A stretch of DNA of 64,000 bases from Haemophilus haemolyticus (GCF_003352385.1 NZ_CP031243.1:1218501-1282500), one strand, 5' to 3'; positions 11,941 to 22,462 are shown, counted from the first letter of the stretch. Notes: generated by a model from the letters alone, not told the origin. Translations and numbers: made by a program.

Positions 11941-12579
11941 ATGTCCAGCGCATCAAGTAAACGTTCAGTAATGACTCTTTTTTCAAATAAAGATGATATT
12001 TACTGTCATCAGGTAAAAATTGTTTTAGCTGAAAAAGGTGTACTTTATGAGAACGAAGAAGTTGATTTGCAAGCATTACCAGAAGATTTAATGGAATTAA
12101 ATCCGTATGCTACAGTGCCTACGTTAGTTGATCGTGATCTTGCTTTGTTTAGTTCGCGAATTATTATGGAATATCTTGACGAGCGTTTTCCGCATCCACC
12201 ATTAATGCAAGTGTATCCAGTTTCTCGAGCAAAAGATCGTCTTTTGATGTTACGAATTGAACAAGATTGGTATCCAACTCTCAAGAAAGCAGAAAATGGT
12301 ACAGAAAGTGAAAAAGCTGAAGCGCTCAAACAATTAAAAGAAGAACTTTTAGCGATTACACCAGTTTTCCAGCAAACACCTTATTTCATGAATGAAGAGT
12401 TTGGTTTAGTGGACTGTTATGTTGCTCCATTGTTATGGAAATTAAAACATTTAGGCGTAGAATTTACAGGTCCAGGTAGTAAACCGATTAAGGGATATAT
12501 GGATCGTGTATTTAGTCGAGATTCATTCTTGCAGTCTGTAGGTGAGGCTGCACCAAAAAATTTAATGGATGATAAGTAA
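11941..12579 (+). CDS. sspA: Stringent starvation protein A
   Basis: RNA-polymerase-associated factor with a glutathione-transferase fold but no transferase activity; in E. coli it supports late phage gene transcription and acid tolerance. It is 212 residues. An N-terminal thioredoxin-like part runs from MTLFSNKDDIYCHQVKIVLAEKG to roughly residue 90, with NPYATVPTLVD (cis-Pro), and an all-helical GST-C part follows. GGAGG precedes the ATG. sspB follows, sharing one base (taATG). Confidence 0.96.
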   Translation: MSSASSKRSVMTLFSNKDDIYCHQVKIVLAEKGVLYENEEVDLQALPEDLMELNPYATVPTLVDRDLALFSSRIIMEYLDERFPHPPLMQVYPVSRAKDRLLMLRIEQDWYPTLKKAENGTESEKAEALKQLKEELLAITPVFQQTPYFMNEEFGLVDCYVAPLLWKLKHLGVEFTGPGSKPIKGYMDRVFSRDSFLQSVGEAAPKNLMDDK

Positions 12580-13031
12580 TGGAATACAAAGCTTCCCCTA
12601 AGCGCCCTTATTTATTACGCGCCTATTATGATTGGCTCGTAGATAATAGTTTTACGCCTTATTTAGTTGTTGATGCGACTTACTTAGGTGTGAATGTTCC
12701 TGTCGAATATGTAAAAGATGGGCAGATTGTATTGAACTTATCTGCCAATGCTACGGGTAATTTACAGCTTACAAATGATTTCATCCAGTTTAATGCCCGA
12801 TTTAAAGGTGTCTCTCGTGAACTGTATATTCCAATGGGCGCAGCGCTTGCGATCTATGCTCGTGAAAATGGTGATGGCGTGATGTTTGAGCCAGAAGAGG
12901 TTTACGATGAACTTAATTCTGAGCCAGATACTGAACAACCAACTGGTTTTCATGAGGCTGTAGATAGCCCTAGAAAACGAGAAGAAAAAAAGAAAACAAA
13001 ATCAGTTTCTCATTTAAGAATTGTTGATTAA
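12579..13031 (+). CDS. sspB: ClpXP adaptor SspB
   Basis: Binds ssrA-tagged proteins and delivers them to ClpXP. It is 150 residues. The N-terminal dimer and peptide-binding domain (about 1-110) includes RPYLLRAYYDWLVDN and ATGNLQL. A charged flexible linker leads to the ClpX-binding tail HLRIVD, equivalent to the LRVVK end of E. coli SspB. It is translationally coupled to sspA. Confidence 0.96.
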   Translation: MEYKASPKRPYLLRAYYDWLVDNSFTPYLVVDATYLGVNVPVEYVKDGQIVLNLSANATGNLQLTNDFIQFNARFKGVSRELYIPMGAALAIYARENGDGVMFEPEEVYDELNSEPDTEQPTGFHEAVDSPRKREEKKKTKSVSHLRIVD

Positions 13032-13036
13032 GAAAA

Positions 13037-13067
13037 AACGCGATGAAGTTATCATCGCGTTTATTTT
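13037..13067. terminator. Terminator between sspB and dxs
   Basis: AACGCGATGA / TCATCGCGTT stem with a 5-base loop, then TATTTTTA. It lies between convergent sspB and dxs. Confidence 0.85.
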
Positions 13068-14944
13068 TATAAATCACCTTGCTTTTCAATAAAGTGGAGA
13101 ATTTTTTCTTCAATTCCTTTTGAATCTAATCCCAAATCTTTTAATGCCTCTTGCTGTGTTGCTTGTGGAATAAAATAATCGGGCAAACCAAGCTGTAAAA
13201 GTGCGGTTGATTTTCCAGATGAATTTAGTACTTCAGCAACCGCAGATCCTGCTCCACCTTGAATTGCATTTTCTTCTAATGTGACTAAATAATCATGAGT
13301 TTGTGTAAGCACATTAATCATTTCAATATCAATCGGTTTCACAAAACGCATATCGACAACTGTTGCATTGAGTTTTTCTGCTGCCTCTAAAGCGGACGGT
13401 AAAAGGGTACCAAAATTTAAAATCGCAATTTTTTGACCTTCTCGAATTAAACGTGATTTACCGATAGGAAGCATTTCTAAAGGTGTTAGTTCAACACCAA
13501 TGGCATTTCCGCGAGGATAGCGCACTGCCGCTGGTTTTCCACATTGATAACCTGTATAGAGCATTTGACGGCATTCATTTTCATCACTTGGTGTCATGAT
13601 GATCATATTTGGAATACAACGCATAAAGCTGAGATCAAATGCTCCTTGGTGTGTTGGGCCATCAGCGCCTACGATACCCGCTCGATCAATCGCAAATAAT
13701 ACAGGCAGATTTTGAATGGCAACATCGTGAATCAATTGGTCGTAAGCACGTTGTAGAAATGTCGAGTAAATCGCGACTACAGGTTTATATCCGCCAATAG
13801 CAAGTCCAGTGGCAAACGTGACGGCGTGTTGTTCAGCAATCGCTACATCAAAATATTGTTCTGGGAAACGTTGAGAAAACTCCACCATGCCAGAACCTTC
13901 GCGCATTGCTGGTGTGATACCAATAATTTTGGAATCTTTTTCTGCCATTTCGCATAGCCAATCACCAAAAATTTTCGAATAAGTTGGCTTGGTATTGTGT
14001 TTAGGCAATTCACCACTGATTGGGTCAAATTTGGGTACGCCGTGGAAACCAATTGGATCTTTTTCTGCTGGAGCGTATCCTTTACCTTTTTTCGTTTTGA
14101 TATGTAAGAATTGTGGTCCCTTCAGATTACGCATATTCGTAAGTGTTGCCACTAATTCGTCAATATTATGCCCATCCACCGGGCCAATATAATTAAAACC
14201 GAGTTCTTCAAATAATGTACTTTCTGGCGAAAACATCACTCCTTTCATATGTTCTTCGGTTTTTTTCATAAAGTTTTTTACAGGTGGAACTTTATCGAGA
14301 ATTTTTTTACTTCCATCTCGTAATGTGGAGTAGATAGAACCAGAGAAAATACGAGCAAGGTGATTATTTAACGCGCCAACATTTTCTGAAATAGACATTT
14401 CATTGTCATTTAAAATGACCAACATATCAGTGTGAACGGAACCTGCGTGATTCAGCGCTTCAAAAGCCATTCCTGCAGTAATTGCACCGTCACCGATTAC
14501 GCATACCGTTTTTCTACCTGCATTTTCTCGTTCTGCGGCGACAGCAATACCTAATCCAGCACTAATAGAAGTAGAGGAGTGGCCAACGCTTAATACGTCA
14601 AATTCACTTTCTTCACGCCAAGGGAAAGGATGAATACCGTCTTTTTGGCGAATTGTGGACATTTTATCTCGACGACCCGTTAAAATTTTGTGGGGATAAG
14701 CTTGATGTCCAACATCCCAAATTAACTGATCAAATGGGGTTTTATACACGTAATGTAGTGCAACGGTTAGCTCTACGGTGCCTAAACCTGATGCTAAATG
14801 CCCGCTAGTTTGACTAACAGATTCTAAAAGATAACCGCGTAATTCTTGGCAGAGTTGTGGCAGCTGATCTTTATTTAAAAGACGCAAATCTTCTGGTGAA
14901 TTAATCAAAGATAATAAGGGGTAATTGTTCATATTGTTAGTCAT
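13067..14944 (-). CDS. dxs: 1-deoxy-D-xylulose-5-phosphate synthase
   Basis: Thiamine-diphosphate enzyme, first step of the non-mevalonate isoprenoid pathway. It is 625 residues. The ThDP/Mg motif runs from [14 protein letters not shown] to NDNEMS near residues 150-180, and the transketolase central region holds [16 protein letters not shown] second Met at residue 5 could also be the start. It lies downstream of ispA in the xseB-ispA-dxs order typical of gammaproteobacteria, with a 54-base gap containing uptake sequences. Confidence 0.97.
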   Translation of the reverse strand: MTNNMNNYPLLSLINSPEDLRLLNKDQLPQLCQELRGYLLESVSQTSGHLASGLGTVELTVALHYVYKTPFDQLIWDVGHQAYPHKILTGRRDKMSTIRQKDGIHPFPWREESEFDVLSVGHSSTSISAGLGIAVAAERENAGRKTVCVIGDGAITAGMAFEALNHAGSVHTDMLVILNDNEMSISENVGALNNHLARIFSGSIYSTLRDGSKKILDKVPPVKNFMKKTEEHMKGVMFSPESTLFEELGFNYIGPVDGHNIDELVATLTNMRNLKGPQFLHIKTKKGKGYAPAEKDPIGFHGVPKFDPISGELPKHNTKPTYSKIFGDWLCEMAEKDSKIIGITPAMREGSGMVEFSQRFPEQYFDVAIAEQHAVTFATGLAIGGYKPVVAIYSTFLQRAYDQLIHDVAIQNLPVLFAIDRAGIVGADGPTHQGAFDLSFMRCIPNMIIMTPSDENECRQMLYTGYQCGKPAAVRYPRGNAIGVELTPLEMLPIGKSRLIREGQKIAILNFGTLLPSALEAAEKLNATVVDMRFVKPIDIEMINVLTQTHDYLVTLEENAIQGGAGSAVAEVLNSSGKSTALLQLGLPDYFIPQATQQEALKDLGLDSKGIEEKILHFIEKQGDL

Positions 14945-14998
14945 TTTAAAAACGTTATAATTTTTGACCGCACTTTGTGAGCATTGATGCGGTCGGTA

Positions 14999-15889
14999 TT
15001 AACTTTTTCTAGTAATAATGAATTCAGCTAATGCACGAAGTGCGGTCGTATCAAAAGGAATTTTTTCTAATTCAGACAAAGCACTTTGATATAGGTCTTG
15101 CGCTTTTTGTTTTGCGCCGCTTAACCCAAGTAATTTGGGATATGTACTTTTATCTAAATCAAGATCGGCGCCGACTTGTTTGCCAATTTCTGCGCTATCA
15201 CCCTCAATATCTAAAATATCGTCTTGAACTTGAAAGGCTAAGCCAATGGCTTCCGCATATTGTGTTAAGGATTGTTCTAACGTTTTGTCGGCAAAATGCG
15301 GAGAACAAATAAAACCTAATTTTAATGCAGCAATCAGCAATGCGCCCGTTTTGTTACGATGGATTAATTCTAATTCGCTTAAACTAATTTGTTTATGCTC
15401 AGAAATAAGATCTAAACTTTGCCCTAAACACATTCCTTGTACGCCAGCGCCTTGCGCTAAAATTTGAACTAAAGCCAGTTTTTGTTCAGAAGAAATATTT
15501 GGCGTTTTAGTTAACATTTCAAAAGCAAAACTTTGAAGGGCATCGCCCGCAAGAATAGCCGTAGCTTCATCAAATTGGATGTGACAAGTAGGATGCCCAC
15601 GACGCAAATTGTCATTATCCATTGCTGGTAAATCATCGTGAATTAAGGAATATGCATGAATGGCTTCAATAGCGGCAGCGGCGTAATCTAAGGTTTGTTT
15701 CTCTGCGCCAAGCATTTGACCTGTTGCGTAAACTAAGAAAGGTCTAACCCGTTTACCACCAAGTAATAATGCGTATTTCATCGCGTCAAGCAAAGGTGCA
15801 TTATGACTTTCAATGCCCTCAAATTGAGCTTCTAAAAAGCGATTAATACGATTTTGAACCTGTTGTAATTCTTCAGAAAAGTGACCCAT
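14999..15889 (-). CDS. ispA: Farnesyl diphosphate synthase
   Basis: Builds farnesyl diphosphate from IPP and DMAPP for undecaprenyl phosphate and quinones. It is 296 residues. The first Asp-rich motif DDLPAMDND and the second DDILDIEGD flank the catalytic core; LLGGKRVRPFL is the diphosphate-binding stretch. Its start codon overlaps the xseB stop, so translation is coupled; dxs of the same pathway follows. Confidence 0.97.
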   Translation of the reverse strand: MGHFSEELQQVQNRINRFLEAQFEGIESHNAPLLDAMKYALLLGGKRVRPFLVYATGQMLGAEKQTLDYAAAAIEAIHAYSLIHDDLPAMDNDNLRRGHPTCHIQFDEATAILAGDALQSFAFEMLTKTPNISSEQKLALVQILAQGAGVQGMCLGQSLDLISEHKQISLSELELIHRNKTGALLIAALKLGFICSPHFADKTLEQSLTQYAEAIGLAFQVQDDILDIEGDSAEIGKQVGADLDLDKSTYPKLLGLSGAKQKAQDLYQSALSELEKIPFDTTALRALAEFIITRKS

Positions 15890-16143
15890 TAAGCATTCCC
15901 TTCATAATCATTCCCTTTATAATCATTCAGTGGGGCATCTTCTGTTTTTTGCAATAAGATCTGAATACGTTGTTCTGCTTGTTGTAAACGTTCTTGTCCT
16001 AACTTAGCGAGTTGCACACCTTGTTCAAATTCTTTTAACGCTTCTTCTAACGGTAAATCGCCATTTTCTAAATGTGTAACAATATTTTCTAACTGCGCTA
16101 ACGTTGTTTCAAAATCTTGTGAAGATGCAGGTTTACGCGCCAT
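15889..16143 (-). CDS. xseB: Exodeoxyribonuclease VII small subunit
   Basis: Small helical subunit of ExoVII, 84 residues. The conserved [31 protein letters not shown] block covers residues 10-50. The C-terminus carries a tandem repeat (NDYKG then NDYEG) from a 15-base duplication at 15901-15930; the extra residues lie beyond the conserved fold. It is first gene of the xseB-ispA-dxs operon. Confidence 0.95.
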   Translation of the reverse strand: MARKPASSQDFETTLAQLENIVTHLENGDLPLEEALKEFEQGVQLAKLGQERLQQAEQRIQILLQKTEDAPLNDYKGNDYEGNA

Positions 16144-16301
16144 TTAATCGTCCTTTTTCACGGTAAAAATTGCTTGCCATTGTACTGTATTTTACTTGAG
16201 TTGTTAAAAATTTATTTCAAGCTAGGACCAGTGGACTTTTCACTATCTTTGCGTAAAATACTCGCCACTTTAAATACCCAAGAAATACCTAAGCTATTTA
16301 T

Positions 16302-17759
16302 ATGAAATTTATCGTTAAACTTTTTCCTGAAATTATGATTAAGAGCGAAACTGTTCGTAAACGTTTCGCAAAAATTTTAACTTCTAATATCCGCAATATT
16401 TTACAGAAATATGATGAAGAAACTGCAGTTGTGCGTCACTGGGATTACATTGAAGTGCGGTCAAAAAATGAAGAAAATCGTGAAGAATTAATTGCCTTGT
16501 TACAACGTATTCCTGGTATTCATCATTTTTTAGAAGTTGAAGAAAAACCGTTTACCGATTTACATCATATTTTTGAATTGACGCTTGCTGATGTCGCACA
16601 ACAACTTCAAGGCAAAACCTTTTGCGTTAGAGTAAAACGTAAGGGAAAACATAAATTTAGTTCGATTGAAGCAGAACGTTATATCGGCGGTGGATTAAAT
16701 CAACATATTGAAAGCGCAAAAGTGCAGTTGAAAAATCCAGATGTGACAGTTCGTATTGATATTGAAGATGACAAAATGATGTTAGTTAAAGCACGTCATG
16801 CAGGCATTGGCGGTTATCCGATCGGGACGCAAGAGGATGTGCTTTCTTTGATTTCGGGGGGATTTGATTCGGGCGTATCGAGTTACATGTTGATTCGTCG
16901 TGGTTCCCGAGTTCATTATTGCTTCTTTAATCTTGGTGGCGCAGCCCATGAAATTGGCGTTAAACAAATGGCTTATCATATTTGGCAACGCTATAGCGCT
17001 TCACATAAAGTACGCTTTATTGCGATTAACTTTGAAGGGGTTGTCGGTGAGATTTTAGAGAAAGTCGATAACGGCCAAATGGGCGTTGTATTAAAACGGA
17101 TGATGGTGCGAGCAGCAAGTAAAGTCGCTCAACGTTTTAATATTGAAGCGATTGTGACAGGGGAGGCATTAGGACAAGTTTCTAGCCAAACTTTAACCAA
17201 TTTACGCTTGATTGATGAGGCCGCTGATGCCTTAGTATTACGCCCGTTAATTACGCACGATAAAGAACAAATTATCGCGATGGCGAAAGAAATTGGTACT
17301 GACGATATTGCAAAATCTATGCCTGAATTTTGTGGGGTGATTTCAAAAAATCCTACGATCAAAGCTGTTCGTGAAAAGATTCTTGAAGAAGAAGGGCATT
17401 TTAATTTTGAGATTCTTGAAAGTGCGGTACAAAATGCGAAATATTTAGATATTCGCCAGATCGCAGAAGAAACAGAAAAAGAAGTCGTAGAAGTTGAGGC
17501 AATTTCTGTATTAGGTAAAAATGAAGTGATTTTGGATATTCGTAGCCCAGAAGAAACGGATGAAAATCCATTTGAATCGGATACACATGAAGTCATTCAA
17601 ATACCGTTCTACAAACTTTCCTCTCAATTTGGTAGCCTTGATCAAAGTAAAAATTACGTGTTGTATTGTGAACGTGGTGTGATGAGCAAATTACAGGCCT
17701 TATATTTGAAAGAAAATGGTTTTTCAAATGTGCGTGTATTTGCAAAAAACATTCATTAA
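16302..17759 (+). CDS. thiI: tRNA uridine 4-sulfurtransferase ThiI
   Basis: Makes 4-thiouridine at position 8 of tRNA, taking sulfur from a cysteine desulfurase. It is 485 residues in the long enteric form: NFLD/THUMP (about 1-165), PP-loop ATPase with [12 protein letters not shown] near 185, and a C-terminal rhodanese domain. Cys in CGVISKNP and Cys in YCERGVMSK correspond to the E. coli Cys344/Cys456 disulfide pair. AAGCTATTTATATG gives only a weak ribosome site. The long form suits both s4U and thiazole sulfur relay. Confidence 0.97.
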   Translation: MKFIVKLFPEIMIKSETVRKRFAKILTSNIRNILQKYDEETAVVRHWDYIEVRSKNEENREELIALLQRIPGIHHFLEVEEKPFTDLHHIFELTLADVAQQLQGKTFCVRVKRKGKHKFSSIEAERYIGGGLNQHIESAKVQLKNPDVTVRIDIEDDKMMLVKARHAGIGGYPIGTQEDVLSLISGGFDSGVSSYMLIRRGSRVHYCFFNLGGAAHEIGVKQMAYHIWQRYSASHKVRFIAINFEGVVGEILEKVDNGQMGVVLKRMMVRAASKVAQRFNIEAIVTGEALGQVSSQTLTNLRLIDEAADALVLRPLITHDKEQIIAMAKEIGTDDIAKSMPEFCGVISKNPTIKAVREKILEEEGHFNFEILESAVQNAKYLDIRQIAEETEKEVVEVEAISVLGKNEVILDIRSPEETDENPFESDTHEVIQIPFYKLSSQFGSLDQSKNYVLYCERGVMSKLQALYLKENGFSNVRVFAKNIH

Positions 17760-17773
17760 TTAGGACATAAAAT

Positions 17774-18094
17774 ATGCGTAATCAAACTAAACAGCATCTT
17801 GAACAGCTTCAAATTACAATGCAGCAGCTTAATCTATGGCAAACGATCCCCCCTGCTGCAGAGGCTTTTTTAAGTGAGGAGCCTTTTTCAATTGATACGA
17901 TGTCTGCAGAAGAGTGGCTACAGTGGGTATTTATTCCACGCATGCAGGCATTGTTAGAAAGCGGTGCTACTTTACCAAATAAAATTGCTATTTCTCCTTA
18001 TATTGAAGAAGCAATGAAGGAATTTGATGAGTTACAACAACTATTAACTCCTTTGGTTGCTTTAGAAGAACTTCTGAACAAGAAAGAATGTTAG
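17774..18094 (+). CDS. yqcC: YqcC family (DUF446) protein
   Basis: Cytosolic helical protein of 106 residues. The core reads PFSIDTMSAEEWLQWVFIPRM, typical of YqcC/DUF446, followed by LPNKIAISPYIEEA. Its role is unknown. It overlaps truC by seven bases, as yqcC lies beside truC in E. coli, so a link to tRNA modification is a guess from context. Confidence 0.92.
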   Translation: MRNQTKQHLEQLQITMQQLNLWQTIPPAAEAFLSEEPFSIDTMSAEEWLQWVFIPRMQALLESGATLPNKIAISPYIEEAMKEFDELQQLLTPLVALEELLNKKEC

Positions 18095-18807
18095 AAATTT
18101 TATATCAGGATGAGTTTCTAGTTGCGGTGAATAAGCCTGCTGGTATGTTAGTTCATCGCAGTTGGTTAGATCCTCACGAAACTCAATTTGTGATGCAAAC
18201 TTTGCGAGATCAAATTGGCCAACATGTATTTCCTATTCATCGTTTAGATCGACCAACATCTGGCGTGTTGTTATTTGCATTGAGCAGTGAAATTGCGAAT
18301 CTAATGTGTGAACAGTTTGAACAAAAGTGCGTTCAGAAATCTTATTTGGCTGTAGTACGAGGGTATCTACAGGGAAAAGAGCGGATAGATTATCCACTAA
18401 AAATTCAATTGGATAAAATCGCAGATAAATTTTCTCAAGAAGATAAAGAGCCTCAAGAAGCGATTACTGATTATGAAGGATTAAAAATAGTCGAAATGCC
18501 TTATCCTGCTGGGCGTTATCAAACGGCGCGTTATTCTTTAGTTAAATTAATCCCTCATACAGGCAGAAAACACCAATTACGTCGCCATATGAAACATATT
18601 TTTCACCCAATTTTAGGGGATACGCAATATGGTGATTTGCATCAAAATCGTGCATTAACGTTGCATCTTTGCTGTTCTCGATTATTTTTACATTCTAATA
18701 GTTTGTCTTTTATTCATCCAATAATGAAAGAGCAAATAACAATTACAGCAGGTTTAGATGAACAATGGCATCAATTAATGAATCAATTTGGGTGGGAAAA
18801 TGTTTGA
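18088..18807 (+). CDS. truC: tRNA pseudouridine(65) synthase
   Basis: RluA-family enzyme that isomerises U65 of certain tRNAs. It is 239 residues. The catalytic motif [10 protein letters not shown] puts Asp at residue 54; later motifs are GRKHQLRRH and GDTQYG. It starts inside the end of yqcC and its own end overlaps the start of yoaH, giving a tight yqcC-truC-yoaH string. Confidence 0.95.
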   Translation: MLEILYQDEFLVAVNKPAGMLVHRSWLDPHETQFVMQTLRDQIGQHVFPIHRLDRPTSGVLLFALSSEIANLMCEQFEQKCVQKSYLAVVRGYLQGKERIDYPLKIQLDKIADKFSQEDKEPQEAITDYEGLKIVEMPYPAGRYQTARYSLVKLIPHTGRKHQLRRHMKHIFHPILGDTQYGDLHQNRALTLHLCCSRLFLHSNSLSFIHPIMKEQITITAGLDEQWHQLMNQFGWENV

Positions 18808-18958
18808 TATTAACTTAACACATGAACAGCAACAAAAAGCAGTTGAACAAATTCAAGAACTTATGGCAAAAGGGATTAGTAGCGGAGAAGCGATTCAAAT
18901 AGTGGCGAAAGCACTACGAGAAATTCATAAAAATGATAAAAAAACTCCAGAAAATTAA
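18800..18958 (+). CDS. yoaH: UPF0181 (YoaH) family protein
   Basis: Very small protein of 52 residues. The sequence [27 protein letters not shown] is the YoaH/UPF0181 signature. It begins eight bases before the truC stop in another frame. No function is known. Confidence 0.9.
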   Translation: MFDINLTHEQQQKAVEQIQELMAKGISSGEAIQIVAKALREIHKNDKKTPEN

Positions 18959-19102
18959 ATTTTTTGTGATCTACTTATCATTTTTGAATATTGCTCATTG
19001 CATAACCGATCAAAATATTTGAATATAACGTCCATACGAGGTGATAAGGCGATAGTCTTATTGATTTATTGTTTTAGTAGGCGAAGCCTAGAGAGGTCTT
19101 TT

Positions 19103-19321
19103 ATGGAAATTGGTGTTGTGAAATGGTTCAATAATGCAAAAGGATTTGGTTTCATTTCCGCAGAAGGCGTGGATGCCGATATCTTTGCACATTATTCAGT
19201 GATTGAAATGGACGGTTATCGTTCATTAAAAGCAGGTCAAAAGGTGCAATTTGAAGTTATCCACGGAGACAAAGGATCTCATGCCACGAAAATAATTCCA
19301 CTTGTGGATAATCAAGAGTAA
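19103..19321 (+). CDS. cspD: Cold-shock-like protein CspD
   Basis: Single OB-fold nucleic-acid-binding protein, 72 residues. RNP1 (KGFGFI) and RNP2-like DIFAHYSV are present. The leader upstream (18960-19102) is long and untranslated, as is common for csp genes. An in-frame upstream start exists but would add about 35 non-conserved residues, so I chose the ATG after GAGAGG. E. coli CspD inhibits replication; a similar role is inferred. Confidence 0.93.
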   Translation: MEIGVVKWFNNAKGFGFISAEGVDADIFAHYSVIEMDGYRSLKAGQKVQFEVIHGDKGSHATKIIPLVDNQE

Positions 19322-19389
19322 TGCGAATACTCTAAATTTTTTCTCTATTAGTCCTAACTCAAAAAGACAAGAATTGCAGCTTGTCTTTT

Positions 19390-19836
19390 TTATTTTAATA
19401 AATTCTTTAAACTGGTTTTCATTGCCGCCATTTGATTTTCAAATTGTGCTTTGCTTTCTCTTTCGTCAATCATATAGGTAATTGTTTCTGAAAGCGTCAT
19501 CTTCATTTTTCGAGAATATTTAGAAAGACGTAGCCAAACAGCATATTCCAAATCAATGGATTTTTTCTTGGTATGTTGTTTTTCACCATTAAAAAAGCGT
19601 TTACGGCGTGCACGAATGGCTTGATCAAGCTTAATTGGTAGAGTAGGAGAAAGATGATTCTTAATCCATTCTTCAATTTTTTCTGGATAATTTTGGGATT
19701 CTAATAATTCTTGGGCTTTAGCTTCTTGCAAACTGCGTTCTTCATAACGCGTGATATTTTCCCCTTCGCGATGTTTACGAATTAGGTAAATCCATTTCCA
19801 ATTAGCTTCTTGATTTTCGAGTTTTTGGTATTTCAT
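19390..19836 (-). CDS. matP: Macrodomain Ter protein MatP
   Basis: Ribbon-helix-helix DNA-binding protein that organises the chromosome terminus and links it to the divisome through ZapB. It is 148 residues. It matches E. coli MatP along its length: MKYQKLENQEANWKWIYL, then KHREGE, the conserved IRARRKRFFNGEKQHTKKKS, and an RHH region SIDLEYAVWLRL...LSETITYMI. Its presence suggests but does not prove nearness to the terminus. Confidence 0.95.
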   Translation of the reverse strand: MKYQKLENQEANWKWIYLIRKHREGENITRYEERSLQEAKAQELLESQNYPEKIEEWIKNHLSPTLPIKLDQAIRARRKRFFNGEKQHTKKKSIDLEYAVWLRLSKYSRKMKMTLSETITYMIDERESKAQFENQMAAMKTSLKNLLK

Positions 19837-19962
19837 TTTTTATCATTGAGTGACGTGGTAACTGCATTAATATACGTGTTTTTATGCTGATTTTCTAGTA
19901 GATTTTCACAAGGCTATTAAATATGCGATAATATAGTCAATTTTACTAGAAAGAGACCAGCC

Positions 19963-21738
19963 GTGAGTTCATTATTTTCTCAACAACAAGCTATTGAGCA
20001 ATCTTTAAATTGGCAGGCATTACAACCTGATTTGGCCATTCAAGATTTTCCTTTAGAACCAGTGGATTTCTGGGCATTACAACCGAATGCCACACAGGCT
20101 ATCGATTTATTTTTACGCCATCCAACGCGTTCCTTATTGATGATGAAAGTCGGTGAGCCGGTTGAATATGCGGAGTTATTACAAAATTTTATATCGCAAA
20201 AACATCATAAAGTGCGGTCAATTTTCGGTGTGAATTATGTGATAGAGCAAGGCGACTCTTTTTCTTTTCCTCATGTTTATACTGAGCCAGCAAAATCTTT
20301 AGATGATAATTTTGCCAGTCAAGGGGAGGCGTTGAGTGCATTGTATTGCGATCAATTCCAGCTTTTTGGTAGTTTTCGGATTCATCCAAGTTCACAAGAT
20401 ATTCAATTAGTACCAGGATTAGTGCATAAAGCCAATGGTGGTGTTTTGATTTTAAGTGCGGCAACATTGTTATCTCAATTTGATTTATGGGGGCGATTAA
20501 AACAAATTCTGCAAACCCAAACTTTTGATTGGTATTCCGCCCATCCATTTAAAAATTTACCTTGTGATATACCAAGCTATGCGCTGAACTTAAAAGTGAT
20601 TGTACTTGGTAATCGTACTGAATTAGCTACTTTGGCTGAGTTAGAAGAAAACCTTTATTCTTTCGCCGATTATGCTGAAATTGAAAGTTATATTTCTGTA
20701 GCTGAAGTGGAAGAACAAAAAATTTGGGCAGGTTATGTACAACAAATGGCTCAAGAGCAAAATATTGAGCTAGATTTTCCTGCTTTAAATAAACTCTATC
20801 AATTATTAGTTCGTGAAAGTGAAGATCGCTTTTTAATTAATGCCTCTCCTCTAAAATTAAAAGAAACATTACAGGATGCTTCAACTTTTGCTGAAAAAAC
20901 AACATTAAGTGCGGAGGATTTTGAGGATATTTTTCAACAAAAATTGGCGCAATATGGTTTCCTAAAAGAACAAACTTATGCCGATATTTTAAATGAGCAA
21001 GTTTATGTTGAAACTCAAGGTGAAATTATTGGGCAAATTAATGGCCTTTCGGTGATTGAATATCCAGGTACGCCCGTATGTTTTGGTGAACCTTCGCGTA
21101 TTAGTTGCATTGTGCAATTTGGCGAAGGGGAAGTGATCGACGTTGAAAGAAAAAATGAACTAGCGGGAAATATTCATGGTAAAGGCATGATGATTGCGCA
21201 AGCTTGTCTTTCCAATATATTAGATTTGCCATCGCAATTGCCATTTTCTGCCTCATTAGTGTTTGAACAGTCTTATGGTGAAATTGATGGTGATAGTGCA
21301 TCTTTGGCGATTTTCTGTGTGCTAGCAAGTGCTTTGGCCGACTTGCCTTTGCCTCAAAATATCGCAATTACAGGATCGATTGATCAATTTGGACTTGTTC
21401 ATTCTGTTGGTGGGGTAAATGATAAGATTGAAGGCTTTTTTACTATTTGCCAACGTCGTGGTTTGACCGGAAAACAAGGTGTAATCATCCCAATGACGAC
21501 TATTCAGCAACTGAGTTTGTCTGATGAAGTGAAAAGTGCGGTAAAAAATAGTGAATTTTTTATTTATCCTGTGGAAGATATTTATCAAGCTTGCGAATTA
21601 TTATTTAATCGTGATTTGCTAGATGAAAGCAAAGATTATACAGAAAAAACTGAGCCTTTATCTCGTCTCATTCAACGTCGAATTGAGGGGAGAGCTGACT
21701 CAGAAAGAAAAGGTTTTTGGAATTTCTTCCATCCTTAA
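19963..21738 (+). CDS. Lon-like protease homologue (YcbZ/LonB type), GTG start
   Basis: Putative ATP-independent Lon-family serine protease, 591 residues. The C-terminal protease domain has catalytic Ser445 in GEIDGDSAS and Lys488 in GGVNDKIEGF, a spacing of 43 as in Lon. No intact Walker A motif is visible in the N-terminal two thirds, as in E. coli YcbZ. In E. coli the order matP-ycbZ-fabA is the same. The substrate is unknown. Confidence 0.93.
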   Translation: MSSLFSQQQAIEQSLNWQALQPDLAIQDFPLEPVDFWALQPNATQAIDLFLRHPTRSLLMMKVGEPVEYAELLQNFISQKHHKVRSIFGVNYVIEQGDSFSFPHVYTEPAKSLDDNFASQGEALSALYCDQFQLFGSFRIHPSSQDIQLVPGLVHKANGGVLILSAATLLSQFDLWGRLKQILQTQTFDWYSAHPFKNLPCDIPSYALNLKVIVLGNRTELATLAELEENLYSFADYAEIESYISVAEVEEQKIWAGYVQQMAQEQNIELDFPALNKLYQLLVRESEDRFLINASPLKLKETLQDASTFAEKTTLSAEDFEDIFQQKLAQYGFLKEQTYADILNEQVYVETQGEIIGQINGLSVIEYPGTPVCFGEPSRISCIVQFGEGEVIDVERKNELAGNIHGKGMMIAQACLSNILDLPSQLPFSASLVFEQSYGEIDGDSASLAIFCVLASALADLPLPQNIAITGSIDQFGLVHSVGGVNDKIEGFFTICQRRGLTGKQGVIIPMTTIQQLSLSDEVKSAVKNSEFFIYPVEDIYQACELLFNRDLLDESKDYTEKTEPLSRLIQRRIEGRADSERKGFWNFFHP

Positions 21739-21744
21739 TAGATA

Positions 21745-21776
21745 AAAAGCGAACATTTGTTCGCTTTTCTTTTTTC
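21745..21776 (+). terminator. Terminator of the Lon-like gene
   Basis: AAAAGCGAACA, a two-base centre, TGTTCGCTTTT, followed by CTTTTTT. Confidence 0.88.
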
Positions 21777-21811
21777 TATAATCTATCAAAGTGACTGCTC
21801 CGACAAGTTTT

Positions 21812-21827
21812 GCGAACAAGTGTTAGC
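21812..21827. promoter_or_regulatory. Candidate FabR-type operator of fabA
   Basis: GCGAACAAGTGTTAGC is an imperfect palindrome very like the E. coli FabR site upstream of fabA/fabB (GCGTACA-x-x-TGT-x-CGC). It ends three bases before the -35 element. Binding is inferred. Confidence 0.6.
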
Positions 21828-21829
21828 TA

Positions 21830-21858
21830 TTTACACTTTGCTATGTTCTATTTAGAAT
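21830..21858 (+). promoter_or_regulatory. Sigma70 promoter of fabA
   Basis: TTTACA, a 17-base spacer and TAGAAT, ending 49 bases before the fabA ATG. Confidence 0.7.
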
Positions 21859-21907
21859 GTTTTATATCAGTTTAAAACTGAATTTATCATATATAAAGGA
21901 ACCTAAA

Positions 21908-22441
21908 ATGCAAAACACTTGTACACCTAATAAAAAAAGTAGCTATTCTTATGATGATTTGCTCGCGTCAGGTCGCGGCGAATTATTCGGTAAAGAAGGG
22001 CCACAATTACCTGCTCCGACCATGTTGATGATGGATCGCATTATTGAAATGAATGAGGAAACAGGTGCTTTTAGCAAAGGGTATATTGAAGCTGAACTTG
22101 ATATTAAACCTGAATTGCCGTTCTTTGGTTGTCATTTCATTGGCGATCCAGTAATGCCAGGTTGTTTGGGATTGGATGCTATGTGGCAGCTTGTTGGGTT
22201 TTATTTAGGCTGGATTGGTGGCAAAGGAAAAGGGCGAGCATTAGGGGTTGGCGAAGTAAAATTTACAGGGCAAATTTTGCCGACGGCTAAAAAAGTGGTG
22301 TACCGAATCCATATGAAACGAGTTATTAATCGTAAACTAGTGATGGGAATGGCTGATGGTGAAGTTGAAGTAGATGGCCGAGTTATTTATACAGCAACAG
22401 ATTTAAAAGTTGGACTATTCCAAGATACCTCTGCATTTTAA
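21908..22441 (+). CDS. fabA: 3-hydroxydecanoyl-ACP dehydratase/isomerase
   Basis: Introduces the cis double bond in fatty-acid synthesis. It is 177 residues from the ATG at 21908, preceded by AAGGAACC; an earlier in-frame ATG at 21857 lies within the leader and adds non-conserved residues. The hot-dog-fold catalytic His76 sits in [20 protein letters not shown], and the catalytic Asp lies in GLDAMWQL. Confidence 0.97.
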   Translation: MQNTCTPNKKSSYSYDDLLASGRGELFGKEGPQLPAPTMLMMDRIIEMNEETGAFSKGYIEAELDIKPELPFFGCHFIGDPVMPGCLGLDAMWQLVGFYLGWIGGKGKGRALGVGEVKFTGQILPTAKKVVYRIHMKRVINRKLVMGMADGEVEVDGRVIYTATDLKVGLFQDTSAF

Positions 22442-22462
22442 TTTTTCTTTATTAATTCATAC

